From Ancistrus triradiatus (Eukaryota > Chordata > Actinopteri > Siluriformes > Loricariidae), in assembly GCA_025084515.1 (NCBI GenBank), contig JAJAGP010000271.1:124001-188000 (forward strand): a stretch of DNA of 64,000 nt, in the 5' to 3' direction. This document shows positions 11,290 to 23,192 of this stretch, in pieces (the stretch's first letter is position 1; each line of letters begins with the position of its first letter). Both the position numbers and the translations under genes were made by a program. Below the pieces are notes generated by a model that saw only the letters and a list, made by a program, of their open reading frames with translations, ran no database searches and was not told the origin of the DNA.

Positions 11290-11415
11290 GAAGGAATGTC
11301 TCTGCAATGTGGGAGGGAACCAAAGTACCCCGAGTAAACCCACATGGACAAGAGCAGGACCTGCAAACGCCGCACAAGAAGAGTCTGAGGTCGAGATCGG
11401 ACCGGGGATGCTTGC
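11290..11415 (-). repeat. SINE-like repeat, inverted partial copy
   Basis: Inverse orientation of the body of the preceding repeat, recognisable from 'caatgtgggagggaaccaaa' and 'gagtaaacccacatggac'. It is the opposite-strand partner of the copy at 10951-11285. Confidence 0.6.
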
Positions 11416-11884
11416 ACACTCACCGTGCTAAGTTCTGTTATTAAAAGCTTTGGTTTTGCCTTATTTTATGTATTCTTTCAATGCTTGACTTATGGGAAAC
11501 CCAGAGGGCTTAAAGTCTGAGACCACTATTGAAAACGCTTTTACTTTGCATTTTACTCTAATTTAATACAATGTTTTTTTCGCTACAAGTAACTGAAACA
11601 ACAAAAATATAAATCGTTTAACATATTTCTGAATTCATTAATATTTAGCATGTTAAAAATTCAAAAATGTAAAAGAGATTGTATATCAAAATAAATGACA
11701 ACCACAAATAATTAACAACTAGTTTACCTGTTATTCTATTTTAATTATTATATTTTTAAATAGGTTCTCTCTGTTCATTTTTATTTAGTTACTGTTTATT
11801 TAAACTATTACTGTGAACTCAATAATTAGATAGCTTCATTCTTGCATATAACATCTAAACTGCTCAAAGACAGTTTCTTCCTTA
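11416..11884. other. AT-rich spacer
   Basis: Very AT-rich sequence with no recognised repeat or coding frame. Confidence 0.5.
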
Positions 11885-12031
11885 TAATGTTATGGGAATC
11901 TTTCCTTGACACTGCCGCCCTAGGCTTGCTCAATTTGGGATTGGCCTTATCATTTAGAAGAGAATCGAGAATTGTGATGCTGCTTTGAGACAATGCTCCA
12001 GCACTATAGACATAAAGCTGACTTGACTTAC
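11885..12031 (+). mobile_element. Truncated LINE 3' end
   Basis: It reads 'tttccttgacactgccgccc', 'taggcttgctcaatttggga', then 'gctttgagacaatgctcc' and the tail 'gctgacttgactta'. This is the same 3' end as at 19584-19748 and, in reverse, 13775. Strongly 5'-truncated. Confidence 0.8.
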
Positions 12032-12106
12032 TCTGAAAAACATTCTGGAATTCCTAGATTACTAGCTAGGTATAGAATAAGAAGGCTTTTATTGTCATTA
12101 TGTACA

Positions 12107-12180
12107 GCAGTGGTTGCCAAACCTTTTCTGCACTGCCCCCCTTTTGTAAACCACTCCAGACATGTAAACATCTTTTGCTT
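12107..12180. repeat. hAT-type terminal fragment
   Basis: 'cagtggttgccaaacctttt' resembles the common hAT terminal inverted repeat CAGTGGTTCTCAAAC. The partner end is not identifiable nearby. Confidence 0.45.
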
Positions 12181-12342
12181 CCAAACTCCACTGGAGTTTA
12201 TTTTAAACTTTGTAATTCATACAAAACTGCAACTTTGAACAAAACAAAATGAAGTGACAAATCAAATTAGGCACTTTTGCTCCAGACCGTTCAAGGGACT
12301 AATTTGGGAGGAATATTACCATCTATGTCAGATCCATGGACA

Positions 12343-12500
12343 GGGGTGGCTCAATGGTTAAGGCTGGGGATTAACCACAAAACTGCTCTTGTCACTGTTG
12401 GACCTTTGAGCAATCCCCTTAACCTTCAGCTGCTTTGCTTTCAAGGGTGTGTTAATGTAAATATCTCCTCTGTTGGCACATCCATCCATTTACAGAGGCC
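12343..12500 (+). repeat. tRNA-derived SINE, degenerate
   Basis: The head 'ggggtggctcaatggttaag' is A-box-like, followed by 'tgttggacctttgagcaatc' and 'cccttaaccttcagctgctt', as in the SINEs at 37930 and 39909. The tail has decayed. Confidence 0.6.
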
Positions 12501-13774
12501 AGAGCAAGCAGTGAATGAAGCACTGTGCTGGATGCCAAGCACTATGGGAATGTGGAAGAGAAGGGGTAAGAAGTTTGGAGATGATCATACAGAATCCGGG
12601 AGGTTGATCAGATGATTCCACTTGCATTGGGTCTGTAGCTCAATGTTTACTCCTAGACATAGTTTGAGTTCTGCAGAGCCTCTGTTCAACGGCACACTTG
12701 AATGGCACGGCGAAAACCGAGCAAGTTCCATCTGAAGCACCACTGAAGCCCCATGGCCTTGGCACAGTCACTGTCCAGTGACTCAGACTCAGCAGGGAGG
12801 GTGAAAAGCAGGCCATGCATGCAGACCTCTGTTAATGCATAACAAGCTCAAAAACTGTTGGAGGTCTGCAGCCCACGTCTAAAATTTCACCCACCTTATT
12901 AGACAGCGATGAATCTCTGGCCAGAGATGAAGTGGAGCCCTGAGAGCAGAACGCCGTGTAGACCTTAGCTCAGTCGCAAGGCTTGAGAGAATACAGAGAG
13001 CTGTAAACAGAAATTTGAGGAGCACGGAGAGAAATTAAGGTGATTGAGGTTAGGTAGTGCGAAGTGGTGACCGGGCTTGTACACCGCACTAGATCGGTTC
13101 CTTTTACAGCAGAAAATGGATGAGCTAGGCCACACTGACGTCAGCAAGGCCAGGCAATCTCATTTATTTTGCAAATGTTTCCTCCATGCATATACAATGA
13201 ACTGTAAGACCAAGTGACCCTTGTTTCAGGCTTAAGCCAGGTAGGTCACCAGAAACTAATCAAGGCGTTCTCGGTTACACTTCAAACTCTTCTGTACAGA
13301 GTTACTGACACTTAGCCGATGAGGTCAGTAAGTACATTTGAGGCAATATAAAGAGACATCTGTTACTAAGACCAAAACAATGGATGACTTGAGTTTATCG
13401 CGTCACTGAAAGCAACGGCGTGAATTTCATTTCAGTGTTTGGGGCGGGGCAGTAAAATTACACAAGAACATTTCATGATGGGGATGCCAAATATAATGTT
13501 GCATTAATGTATCTCTTCGAACTTAATTGGTTCCCGGAAGGATGTCCGAATTTGGATTTTTTTGAAGTCGGAATCGAATTTCCCCTTAAGAAGTAATGTT
13601 AATAGAATTAATACATTTCTGAAACTCAAAGGTTGTTTTTACACCTATATTTGTATGCAATTAATGATTAAAATAATAAATTAAAAGCACTTTGGCACTT
13701 GAAAAATGATTTTTACTGATCTGATTGGCTGACAAATAAACCACACTCACACACCACCTCTAATCTGTATCATA
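12501..13774. other. Mostly unassigned; possible old DNA-transposon end near 13500
   Basis: The stretch 13505-13600 ('cttcgaacttaattggttcc', then a run pairing 'gaatttgga' with 'gtcggaatcgaa') resembles pogo/Tigger-type terminal sequence and is reminiscent of 48190-48290. The match is loose. Nothing else is recognisable. Confidence 0.35.
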
Positions 13775-14816
13775 GTCAAGTCAGATTTATTTATATAGCG
13801 CTTTTTACAATGGAGCATTGTCTCAAAGCAACTTTACAAGTTTAGATTATCTCCTAATAACTACATCCAATCCCAAATTGAGCAAGCCTAGGGCGACAGT
13901 GCCAAGGAAAAACTCCTTAGTTCTAGGAAGAAACCTTGGGAGGACCAAGACTCAAAAAGGGACCCAACCTCCTTGGGCGGCGTAGATGATAAATCTAAGA
14001 GCGAAACTACAGTCATGGAGTCAAAGTTAAAATAAAATATGAAGTTTGCACATCTACATTAAGTGGCCCGGGCATGATGGGGCTGGAGCTGATGACGGAA
14101 GCAGCTTGAGTGGAGCTCCAGCAGATGAACATCATGTGTGGGGCTGGAACTGCCGGAACACAGCTCGGAGAGAAAACAGAAAATGTAATTAGTTATTGGT
14201 TAAGAGCACAGTGTCTATTAACAATCACTGATGCCATGTCAATCACTGATGTCAAAGTGGCGTCATGAGACCCCGGCAGGCAGGTGGCTAGCGAATAAGC
14301 AGCCCATAGCTATAAAGAGGCGAACTGGTAGGAAAACACAGCCAAGACCCGGGATCACATGAGGACATTGGCAACCCCACGGAGGCAGAAGACAGCAGCC
14401 CAACGTCATGATCACCATACGACTCTTGACATGAACCCACAGCTCAGCACTTATTCTAAGGCAAGGATGAACGAGTCAAGATCACGTTGGCTGAGGCGAT
14501 GGCGTAATGCCGAGCTAACGTTCAGGAATCACTTGAACTAGCCAGTAGTCGTACCACTCTCATCGCATCGTTGTACCCATCTGTGTTAGGCAGTGTCCCA
14601 CTATGACCACATGATATCCTTCCAGAATGACAAGCCTTTTTTCCTCTCGGATTTTCTTTCTTTTTTTTTTTCATCAAGTGAACCACTTCCATAGCCATGG
14701 CATCCTGGTATATAATTCGAGTTCAAAACAAAAGCCTGCTGTTAAATATGGTATGTCCTTAGTCTAGACTTAAAACTTGGATGGGAGAGGGTCTGAATCT
14801 CAACAAAGTGGGAAGT
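13775..14816 (-). other. LINE 3' UTR
   Basis: About 1 kb without coding frame, ending in the conserved 3' terminal 'gcgctatataaataaatctg' followed by an acttg tail. Pieces of it recur as 5'-truncated copies at 6588, 11885, 19584, 27041 and 45373. The copy at 27041-27540 also shares the inner part ('ggctggagctgatgacgg'), confirming that this is one contiguous 3' end. Confidence 0.75.
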
Positions 14817-17807
14817 TTATTCCATAGTTGGGGGGCCATGTATGAGAAAACCTTTCCCCCCTGCTGTGACTTTTTTAATTCTAGGAACTAAAAGAAGTCC
14901 TGTACCCTGCGAACAAGGTAGACGAGTTGGATTGTAAAACTCTAAGAGTTCACTCAGATAATGTGGGGCCAGGCCATGTAGAGCTTTATAAGTTATAAGA
15001 AGTATTTTGTAATCAATGTGGAATTTGACTGGTAACCAGTGTAGTGACGATATAACAGGAGTGATATGATCAAATTTTCTAGTTCGAGTTAGCACTCGGG
15101 CGGCTGCATTCTGATTCTGCATTCAGTTTATTTATAGATTTACTAGAGCATCCAGTAAGTAAGGCATTACAGTAATCCAACCTTGAGGTCATAAATGCAT
15201 GAACAAGTTTCTCTGCATCGTTAAAAGAGAGGATATTTCTAAGTTTAGCAATATTACGTAATTGAAATGACGCAATTCGAGTGATGCTGCTAATGCATCA
15301 AAGGAGAGATCTGAATCAAATGTGACCCCTAAAATTTTTACAGATGGACTGGGAAATACTGGACAGCCATCTAGATTTAGGATAGATGTAGCCAACCTGT
15401 CTCTCACAGCCTTGGGTCCCACTAATAGAACTTCAGTTTTATCTGAGTTAAGTAAGAGAAAATTAAATAACATCCAATCTTTTATTTCCTTTACACAGTC
15501 CTCAATTTTGTTGATTGTAAGGCTGTCAATAGGTTTGGCTGATATGTACAGCTGTGTATCATCTGCATAGCAGTGGAAACTAATGCCATGTTTACGAATA
15601 ACTGAGCCTAGTGGCAGCATGTACAGAGAGAATAAAAGCAGGCCAAGCACTGACCCCTGAGGCACGCCATACTTCCCTTCTGAGAGCGTAGACCTTAGAT
15701 TATTTATATGAACAAACTGGTCGGTTAAGTAGGATTTAAACCAAGAGAGTGCTAATCCCACTTACAGTATTTTCTAGTCTGTTTAGTAAAACGTCGTCAA
15801 GAAAAGAAACACATCCCTTATCTGAGGATATTAACAAGTCATTTAGTACCCTAATTAATGCTGTTTCAGTACTATGATGGGGCCTGAAGCCAGACTGAAA
15901 TGTTTCATAAATATCATTCCTTTGAAGGTAACTGCAGAGCTGCTGATAGACGGCTTTTTCTAAGATTTTGGACAGAAACTGTAGATTTGAAATTGGTCTA
16001 TAATTAGATATCACACAAGGGTCAAGATTGGCTTTTTTAATCAGTGGTTTGATAACGGCAGACTTAAAGGATTTGGGCACATAACCAAAGGTAAAGGATG
16101 AATTTAAAATAACTAACAGTGGCTCTATAATACTAGGTATTACTTGTTTGAGTAAACGTGTAGGAATGGGATCTAATAAACATGTTGATGACTTAGACGA
16201 GCTGATCAGTGCGGATAGTTAAGTATTAGTAATTGGGGTAAAAGATTCTAATCTTGATTTACAGCTCATTAAACAGATGTCTTCACTAGTGCTGCATCTG
16301 GAAGGTGGCTGAATAGTTTGGTGATGTGATGAGCATTGAGTTTTATGCCTAATGTTCTCTATCTTATCATTAAAAAAAGTCATGAAAATCATTACTATTA
16401 AAATGACACAGAACGGGAGAATCACTTTCTGTGGGGATTTTTATTAATTTGCAGACTGTATTAAAAAGAAATATTGGATTATTCTTATTTTTCTCTATGA
16501 TTGAAGAGAAGTATGCAGCTTTAGCTTTAGTGAGGGCATGCTTATACTCTGTCATGCTGTCCCTCCAACCAAGCTTAAACACCTCCAATTTACTATGTCT
16601 CCACTTGTGCTCTAAATGCCATGTTCTTTGCTTTAAGGTAGGGGTGTGGTCATTATACCATGGTGCTAGCCTTTTTTCCCTAATACGTTTGACCCTAGCA
16701 GGGGCAGTCATGTCCAGGGTTGAGCGAAGCACACATTCTAATTGCTCATTTACACAAGATGATTTATCTCCATAGGTGTATTAAATTTTAAGTCTGGTAG
16801 GTTTTTAATAAACGCAGCTGGAGTAGCAGATGTGATAGTGTGCTTAGTGTGATAACGAGGCAGAAGGATTTTATTTATTAGAGATACTCAAATACTAAAA
16901 GATAGTGATCTGAAATCGAATCACTTGGTGGGAAAACATCAAGGTTATCAATATTGATACCAAATGTTAATATTAGATCTAAAGTATGATTACAACGGTG
17001 GGTTGGTCCCATCACATTCTGAGTGATACCCATGGATTCTAAGATCGACTCGAAAGCAATTTTAAGTGGATCCTGTTCATTGTCGAAGTGAATATTGAAA
17101 TCACCTACAATTAAAGCCTTATCTGTTGACAGTAGTAAGCAGGAAAGAAAGTTAGCAAATTCCTGAAGAAATTCTGAATAGGGCGGTAAATAGTGATAAG
17201 CTGAAAAGAGTGTGGTTTTGACTTCCATAACGATGGATCAGGCACATTAAGAATCAGTATTTCAAAAGAATTAGCCTTGTAATGGGATTTAGTTGTAACA
17301 TTTAGCTCTTTGTCAAAAATTGTGGCTATGCCTCCCCCCCGACCATTAGGACAAGGGCGATTGACTGTATCCAGGAGGTGAGACTTCATTTAAGGCTTAA
17401 TATTCATCAGGTCTAATAAAAGGTTCAGTGAGACAGAGAGCGTGTAAGCATTTATCAGTGATTATTTCATTTACAATCACTGCTTTGTTTGTAAGTGATC
17501 CAATGTTAAGTAATCCTAGTTTTAGTCTAAGGTTGTTATTTCTTTGGCAGCTATCATTGTTTATACTAATGAGGTTATTAAAACAGACTTTTTGATTTAC
17601 GTTTAGAGCAGATGCGGGTAACAGACACAGTTTCAATAATTTGGGTTCTGGGTGACGGTGCATGGCTACCAGCAGACAGTTGGTTAAGCCGGTCTGTCTG
17701 CTGCCTGACCCCTGCTCTGGATAGTCAGCCCCTAACCAATCGGGCCATAAGACTATGGGCAATGTTGCAGGAGATGAGAGCAGCACCCTCCCGAGTGGGG
17801 TGAACAC
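14817..17807 (-). pseudogene. LINE ORF2: endonuclease and reverse transcriptase, degenerate
   Basis: The endonuclease starts at about 17535 with LGLLNIGSLTNKA. It keeps GDFNIHF (about 17105) and an SDH motif (SDSISDHYLLV) near its end, with a stop after FIRPDEY at 17397 and a frameshift just below. The reverse transcriptase has SNYRPISNL and 'FQSGFRPHHSTETALI'. The strand-defining motif A block is missing: the frame runs from GCVSFL directly into DDVLLNRLENT at about 15800, so the first catalytic aspartate region is deleted. A frameshift follows, then YGVPQGSVLG and the motif C box YADD at 15558-15569. The C-terminal region (15122-14817) has SLHWLPVKFHIDYKI. It cannot encode active polymerase. 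Confidence 0.85.
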
Positions 17808-18507
17808 CGTCCCATCCTAAAACCCTCAAAGGCTGTCCAGTTGTCTATATAGCCCACGTTGTTTTCAGACCACCACTTGGACAGCCAGCAGTTCAGCGAC
17901 CATAACCTGCTGTAGGCTTGGTCACCTCGCCGCATTGGGATGGGGCCAGAGCACACTACTGCATCGGACATTGCCTTCGCCACTCTAACCACCTCTACAA
18001 AATTAGCCTTAGTACCCTCTGACTGACGAAGGCGTATATCATTAGCCCCTACATGAATAACTATCCTAGAGAATCTGCGGCTCTTGAGTTTACTAAGACT
18101 CGTTACAATGTCCGGTGACTCTGTCGTAAAATAGAGTCACCTATGACCAGAGCTCTTTCAACAGGCTGCTCAGTGGGTGCATCACTGAGGAGGGTAAACC
18201 TGTTGGACACATGAACAGGTAAAAAGTGGTGCTCTCGTGGGCTAGCATTACGATTACGTCGACGAACCGTCACCCACTTGCCCTGCTGTGAGGGCTCTGC
18301 CAGGGTGGGGGCTCTAACTTCACCTTTGGCATCCAGATCTGCTAAGCTAGGAGCTGAGCTAGCCTTCTCTAATGTCTGGATGCGCGCCTCTAAAACTACA
18401 ATCTTCTCCGTCAGACTGGCTACAAGCCTACACCTATCACAAGTAAAATTTACACTAATGACGGAGGAAGAATAGCTAAAAACAGCCACACTCGGCACAG
18501 GGAACAA
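17753..18507 (-). pseudogene. LINE ORF1: coiled-coil and SGNH-esterase domain, frameshifted
   Basis: The frame from 18507 has a cysteine pair (TCDRC), a heptad-like stretch (LTEKIVVLEARIQTLEK), a basic patch (VRRRNRN), and the esterase block I motif ALVIGDSILRQ at about 18125. One frameshift near 18115 moves the rest into another frame, where SRIVIHVGANDIRLRQSEG (esterase block with GAND) and then NWTAFEGFRMG follow. Esterase-bearing ORF1 proteins are known from CR1-like LINEs; their role in retrotransposition is not settled. A second frameshift near 17810 joins it to the ORF2 region. Confidence 0.75.
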
Positions 18508-19117
18508 AGCACAGCAGAAGCATGTTAGTACAATTAATTAACGGTAATTAGCTGTCGGGTGGTGTTGTGGGGTGACGAGTGAAGACATGGTCAGCTGTAG
18601 CCGATGGTCAAATGCAATGCTCGATTAAAGCATTTCATACAAGTTAATACAAAAACTCACAAAAAAACTAAGTCTCAGAAAGAAGGTGGGAAAAGACTGT
18701 AAAAAAGTTATAAAAACACACACTACTGCGAAAGAAGACGCAATTCTGGTAATTAGCTAATGGCTACAAACACAAGCCGGTATACCTGTAAAGTTACTAA
18801 ATAACAATTAGCGGCAAAAAAATATAATCTGCCGGTACGAGAATAAAATAATTAAGATGTTGTAAAAACCTACTATATATACAATTATATATGATACAGA
18901 TGCGATCGGGAATTAAAATAGTTCAAAGGTAATAAGCTGCTAACAGCTACGAAACGGCGTGCGTCCTGTGTGCAACCGCGGAGAATCAGTCTGGGTTGCC
19001 AGATCCTCGCAATCCTCGCGTCAGTTCTCTCAGCGTTCTCTCAGCGTTCTCTCCAATAGGTCAAATACATAAATACATGTCTGTGCAAAAGTCTTATGTT
19101 TTTTGTGTGTTTTTTTC

Positions 19118-19869
19118 AGTTTATATTCTGCTTATTCTTTATTTACGTTTTAGTGGTCACTGCACTTTATAGTTCTATAATTACAGACTAACCTGTCTGT
19201 GTCTCTACATACTTGTTAGTCACCTTTACTCTTTGCTCTAATGGTCAGGACCGATCATTCACAATTGGATCAGACACAGCAGTGCTGCTGGAGTTTTTAC
19301 ACACTGTAATGTCACGGCTGGATTGAAAATAGTCCACGGATGAAGGATTAGAAGATGACTAACACAGATTGTGCAACAGATGAGCTGCTGTCTCTGACTT
19401 CTTATCTTCAAGGTGGAGCAATAAGGTAGATGTCTGTAATAAAGAGGACAGTGGTTTAAAACTCCAGCAGCACTGCTGTGTCTGATCCAATTGTAAGAGC
19501 AGAACACACACTAACACACCCCCACCACATCGGTGTCAGTTCAGTGCCGAGAATGATCCAGCACCCAAATAGTACCTGATCTGGGGAGCTAGGGAACTAG
19601 GGAGTTTTTCCTTGCCACTGTCGCCCTAGGCTTGCTCAATTTGGGATTGGACGTAGTTATTAGGAGATAATCTAAACTTGTAAAGTTGCTTTGAGACAAT
19701 GCTCCATTGTAAAAAGCGCTATATAAATAAATCTGACTTGACTTGACTTGATCTGTGGTAAATGGGACTAACAAAGTATGTAGAGAAACAGATGGACTAC
19801 AGTCTGTTATTGTTGAACTACAAAGTGTAGAGGCTGCTAAAACTTAAAGAATAAGCAGAATATAAATTG
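19118..19869. repeat. Palindromic teleost interspersed repeat, near-complete, with insertion
   Basis: The two ends are inverse of each other: 'tttatattctgcttattctt' at 19120 and 'aagaataagcagaatataaa' at 19845. Internal arms also pair, for example 'cagacacagcagtgctgctg' at 19270 against 'cagcactgctgtgtctgatc' at 19468. There is no transposase. A LINE tail (19584-19748) interrupts the right arm. The same repeat occurs at 1-285 and 21345-23533. Confidence 0.8.
19584..19748 (+). mobile_element. 5'-truncated LINE 3' end with target-site duplication
   Basis: 165 bp of LINE 3' end ('tttttccttgccactgtcgc' ... 'gcgctatataaataaatctg') ending in the simple tail acttgacttgacttg. It is bracketed by the 7-bp direct repeat tgatctg (19577-19583 and 19749-19755). 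Removing it restores the palindromic repeat sequence (compare the equivalent site in 1-285, where no LINE is present). Confidence 0.85.
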
Positions 19870-21344
19870 GAAAAATATAGAATCCAGTTGATGGAGTTTT
19901 GGGAGGTGTCATCTAACGGTTAGTGACTTCTCAGATACAGTGTTTATGTTCATCTTCATGAGTGGGTGGTTTAAAGATATGAATGATGATCTGATTAAGG
20001 GTCTCGGGGTCTGCGAGTGTAATTCCCACAAGAGAAAGTGAAACAGCTTCTGAGGAAGCTCTCGGTATTTCCTATGTTGATACAGATTAGCTTAATTTGT
20101 ACACCATACAAGAAGGCTTATGGTAGAAGGATTACTGCCATGTGCTGGCCCTGCAGTGGGAAAGTAGTAGCTCTAGTCAGGGTGCAGAGGTGGTTTAGGA
20201 AGCAGCGGCTTCAAAAGTTTAATCTGCTGCAGCTTTGTATAAGGGCCAATGCGCAGGGCTGGGTGTTTTCAGAGTGATGGCATAATTTCCATCAGCACTG
20301 TGGCTAAGCGAAGCAAGATCTGAGCCTAGCTGGGCCACACATGTGGCACAGTGAAAGGGTTGTTAATATGGGAGAAGGCTCACAAGGTGACTGGCCAAAC
20401 CACCCGAAGCATGCTGCCTCCCGCTGGTGTCATGCCATCAGCCACTGACAGTGTCAACATCATTACTGTCAGCTACAATAAAATCCCAGGGCTTGTACGT
20501 CATCATTCAACCGCCCACTGCATCCTCTCTCACTCTCTCTTTCGTGCCATGTCATTTCAGATACTCCATGGGAATGAGGACGCAGATGTAAGAGTGAAAG
20601 GTCGTAGCCAACGTTGCTATGACATCCTTCATTTGTAAACAAGGGCCAGCGGTAAACAGTTCACAGTACCCTGTAAACATCCTGTCCTGTGGCAGAGGGA
20701 AACGTGGGGTGGGTTTGACATTTCATAATACACAAACAAGAGGTAACAGCTCATAATCCCGGTCTTCCTCTGCTGTGGACTAAAGGGGAGTCTTAGTTAT
20801 TATTACATTGCACCGGATGACCCGTCAATACACTTTCTGTGCCCTGCATTTGAAGGAATAATAAGTGGAAAAAGTATAATCTTAAATAATATCCTCATGT
20901 TTGGTTACAATTTCTGAAGTCTGAAGTCTCTGACCCAAAGGCATCCTCAGCGATGCTCTGCCAGGCTTGTAATGCAGTTCCTGCTTTGGGGGATTTTCTT
21001 TCCTTTAGTCATGTCTAATAAGTCAAACACAGGGTATTTGTGTTCCGTTTCAAAGTCAAGTTGAGTCAAACGGATTTTATTTTTCAGCCCATTTCATGCT
21101 GAATAAAATATATCGTACCTCCAGGACCATGATATCACGACAGGAACACTGCACCAGCAAAAATTCCAGCACAATACAATATATACACATTTACTTCAGT
21201 ACAAGTTGTTTTTCAGATGAAGGTTTAGATGAAGAAGCGGTCTGAGTAAACTGGTAAGAGGGACAAAATCCATGAGAGGAGTGAAAGGGGACATCACTAA
21301 GACAAGTAGCTTCTCAGATGCTGTGTTTATGATAAGTTAAATAC
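19870..21344. other. No feature recognised
   Basis: Short open frames at 20038-20277 and 20351-20638 (plus) have no domain I recognise. No repeat ends seen. Confidence 0.4.
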
Positions 21345-21737
21345 ACTCACCGATCATTGTCCATTTTATCAGTTCCACTTATCATATAGATTCACTTTGT
21401 AGTTCTACAATTACAGACTGTTGTCCATCTGTTTCCCTACATACTTTGTTACTTACCTTTACTCTGTTCTCTAATGAGTAATGAGCAATAAATTGGTTGG
21501 TGGAATATTTTCAGTCCAGCATACTGAGACACTGAGGTTTTTAAAAACTAAAGCAGCACTGCTGTGTCTAATCCACCAGCTCAACACACACTAAAACACC
21601 ACCACCACATCAGTGTCAATGCAGTGCTGAGAATGATCCACCGCCCAAATAGGACCTGATCTATGTAAAGTATGGAGAGACACAGATGGACTACAAAGCT
21701 TACAGAAGCAGAAAATAAACATATATATATACAGTGT

Positions 21738-21761
21738 ATATATATATATATATATATATAT
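21738..21761. repeat. (TA)n microsatellite, left of Tc1
   Basis: A run of TA dinucleotides immediately before the Tc1 left end; a shorter TA run precedes it at 21720-21731. Confidence 0.9.
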
Positions 21762-21762
21762 G

Positions 21763-23190
21763 CACTGCTCAAAAAAGTAAAGGGAACACTCAAATAACAC
21801 ATCCCAGATCTGAATAAACTAAATGTGCTGACACCAAAATCACACAAAAATCATCAATGGAAATCAAATTTATTAACCAATGGAGGCCTATCCAACTTTG
21901 ATGTAATGTCCTTAAAACAAGTCAAAATGAGGCTCAGTATTGTGTGTGGCCTCCAAGTGCCTGTATGACCTCCCTACAACGCCTGGGCATGCTCCTGATG
22001 AGGTGGCGGATGGTCTAATGAGGGATCTTCTCCCAGACCTGGACTAAAGCATCCGACAACTCCTGGACAGTCTGTGGTGCAACGTGACATTATGTCCCAG
22101 ATGTGCTCAATCGGATTCAGGTCTGGGGAATGGGCGGGCCAGTCCATAGCTTCAATGCCTTCATCTTGCAGGAACTGCTGACACACTCCAGCCATATGAG
22201 GTCTAGCAGTGTCCTGCATTAGGAGGAACCCAGGGCCAACTGCACCAGCATATGGTCTCACAAGGGGTCTGAGGATCTCATCTCGGTACCTAATGGCAGT
22301 TAGAGAAATGCCACCCCACACCATTACTGACCACTGCCAAACCGGTCATGCTGAACGATGTTGCAGGCAGCAGATTTCTCTCCACGACATCTCCAGACTG
22401 TGTCACGTCTGTCATATGTGCTCAGTGTGAACCTGCTTTCATCTGTGAAGAGCACAGGGCGCCAGTGGCGAATTTGCCAATCCTGGTGTTCTCTGGCAAA
22501 TGCCAAGCGTTCTGCACGGTGTTGGGCTGTGAGCACAACCCCCATCTGTGGACGTCGGGCCCTCATACCATCCTCATGGAGTCAGCTTCTAACAGTTTGT
22601 GCAGACACATGCACATTTGTGGCCTGCTGGAGGTGATTTTGCAAGGCTCTGGCAGTGCTCCTCCTGTTCCTCCTTGCACAAAGGCGGAGGTAGCAGTCCT
22701 GTTGCTGGGTTGTTGCCCTCCTACGGCCTCCTCCCCGTCTCCTGGTGTACTGGCCTTTCTCCTGGTAGTGCCTCCAGCCTCTGGACATTACGCTGACAGG
22801 CATAGCAAACCTTCTTGCCACAGCTTGCATTGATGTGCCATCATGGATGAGCTGCACAACCTGAGCCACTTGTGTGGGTTGTAGAGTCCGTCTCATGCTA
22901 CCACGAGTGTGAAATCACCACCAACAGTCAAAAGTGACCAAAACATCAGCCAGAAAGCATAGGTCCTGAGAAGTAGTCTTTAGTCCCCACCTGCAGAACC
23001 ACTCCTTTATTGAGTGTGTCTTGCTAATTGCCAATAATTTCCACCTGTTGTCTATTCCATTTGCACAACAGCATGTGAAATTGATTGTCAATCAGTGTTG
23101 CTTCCTAAGTGGACAGTTTGATTTCACAGAAGTTTGATTTACTTGGAGTTATATTGTGTTGTTTAAGTTTTTCCTTTATTTTTCTGAGCA

Positions 23191-23192
<2 letters not shown>
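21763..23192 (-). mobile_element. Tc1/mariner element (family B), nearly complete
   Basis: About 1.43 kb with inverted ends 'cactgctcaaaaaagtaaag' and the inverse of 'ctttatttttctgagcag'. It is flanked on both sides by TA repeats, so the exact target cannot be told from the microsatellite. It carries a transposase on the minus strand that retains the DD34E residues but is broken by frameshifts. It is the same family as 4560-5474, which is more deleted. Confidence 0.9.
21974..22896 (-). pseudogene. Tc1-like DD34E transposase pseudogene
   Basis: It starts at 22896 with MRRTLQPTQVAQVVQLI. Two helix-turn-helix segments follow, with VARRFAMPVSVMSRGWRHY and RRRGGGRRRATTQQQ, an arginine-rich linker. 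The frame is interrupted near 22575. The next part has FTDESRF, whose aspartate (codon at 22441-22443) is the first catalytic residue. After another break near 22324, LMQDTARPH supplies the second aspartate (22211-22213), and PDLNPIEHIW the glutamate, with exactly 34 residues between them. About 45 bp is missing after MVWGGIS relative to what I recall of the family. The frame is lost again after IWDIMSRC. Inactive, yet with all three catalytic residues preserved. Confidence 0.85.

Larger units (their letters stand above)
13775..19055 (-). mobile_element. L2/CR1-type LINE, near full-length, inactivated
   Basis: A minus-strand non-LTR retrotransposon of about 5.3 kb. From 5' (high coordinate): a 5' region with repeated 'tctcagcgttc' near 19022-19050, ORF1 with coiled coil, CxxC and SGNH-esterase motifs (about 17.75-18.5 kb), ORF2 with AP-endonuclease (about 16.87-17.57 kb) and reverse transcriptase (about 15.2-16.1 kb) plus a conserved C-terminus, then a 3' UTR ending in 'aatctgacttgac' at about 13788-13775. 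Several frameshifts, stops and a deletion in the RT core make it inactive. The 5' boundary is approximate. An esterase in ORF1 is known in CR1-like LINEs. Confidence 0.85.

Noticed and set aside
20038..20277. Possible transposase helix-turn-helix frame (plus strand)
   Set aside because: A short stretch with VALVRVQRWFRKQ hints at such a motif, but the remainder does not fit and no TIRs are nearby.
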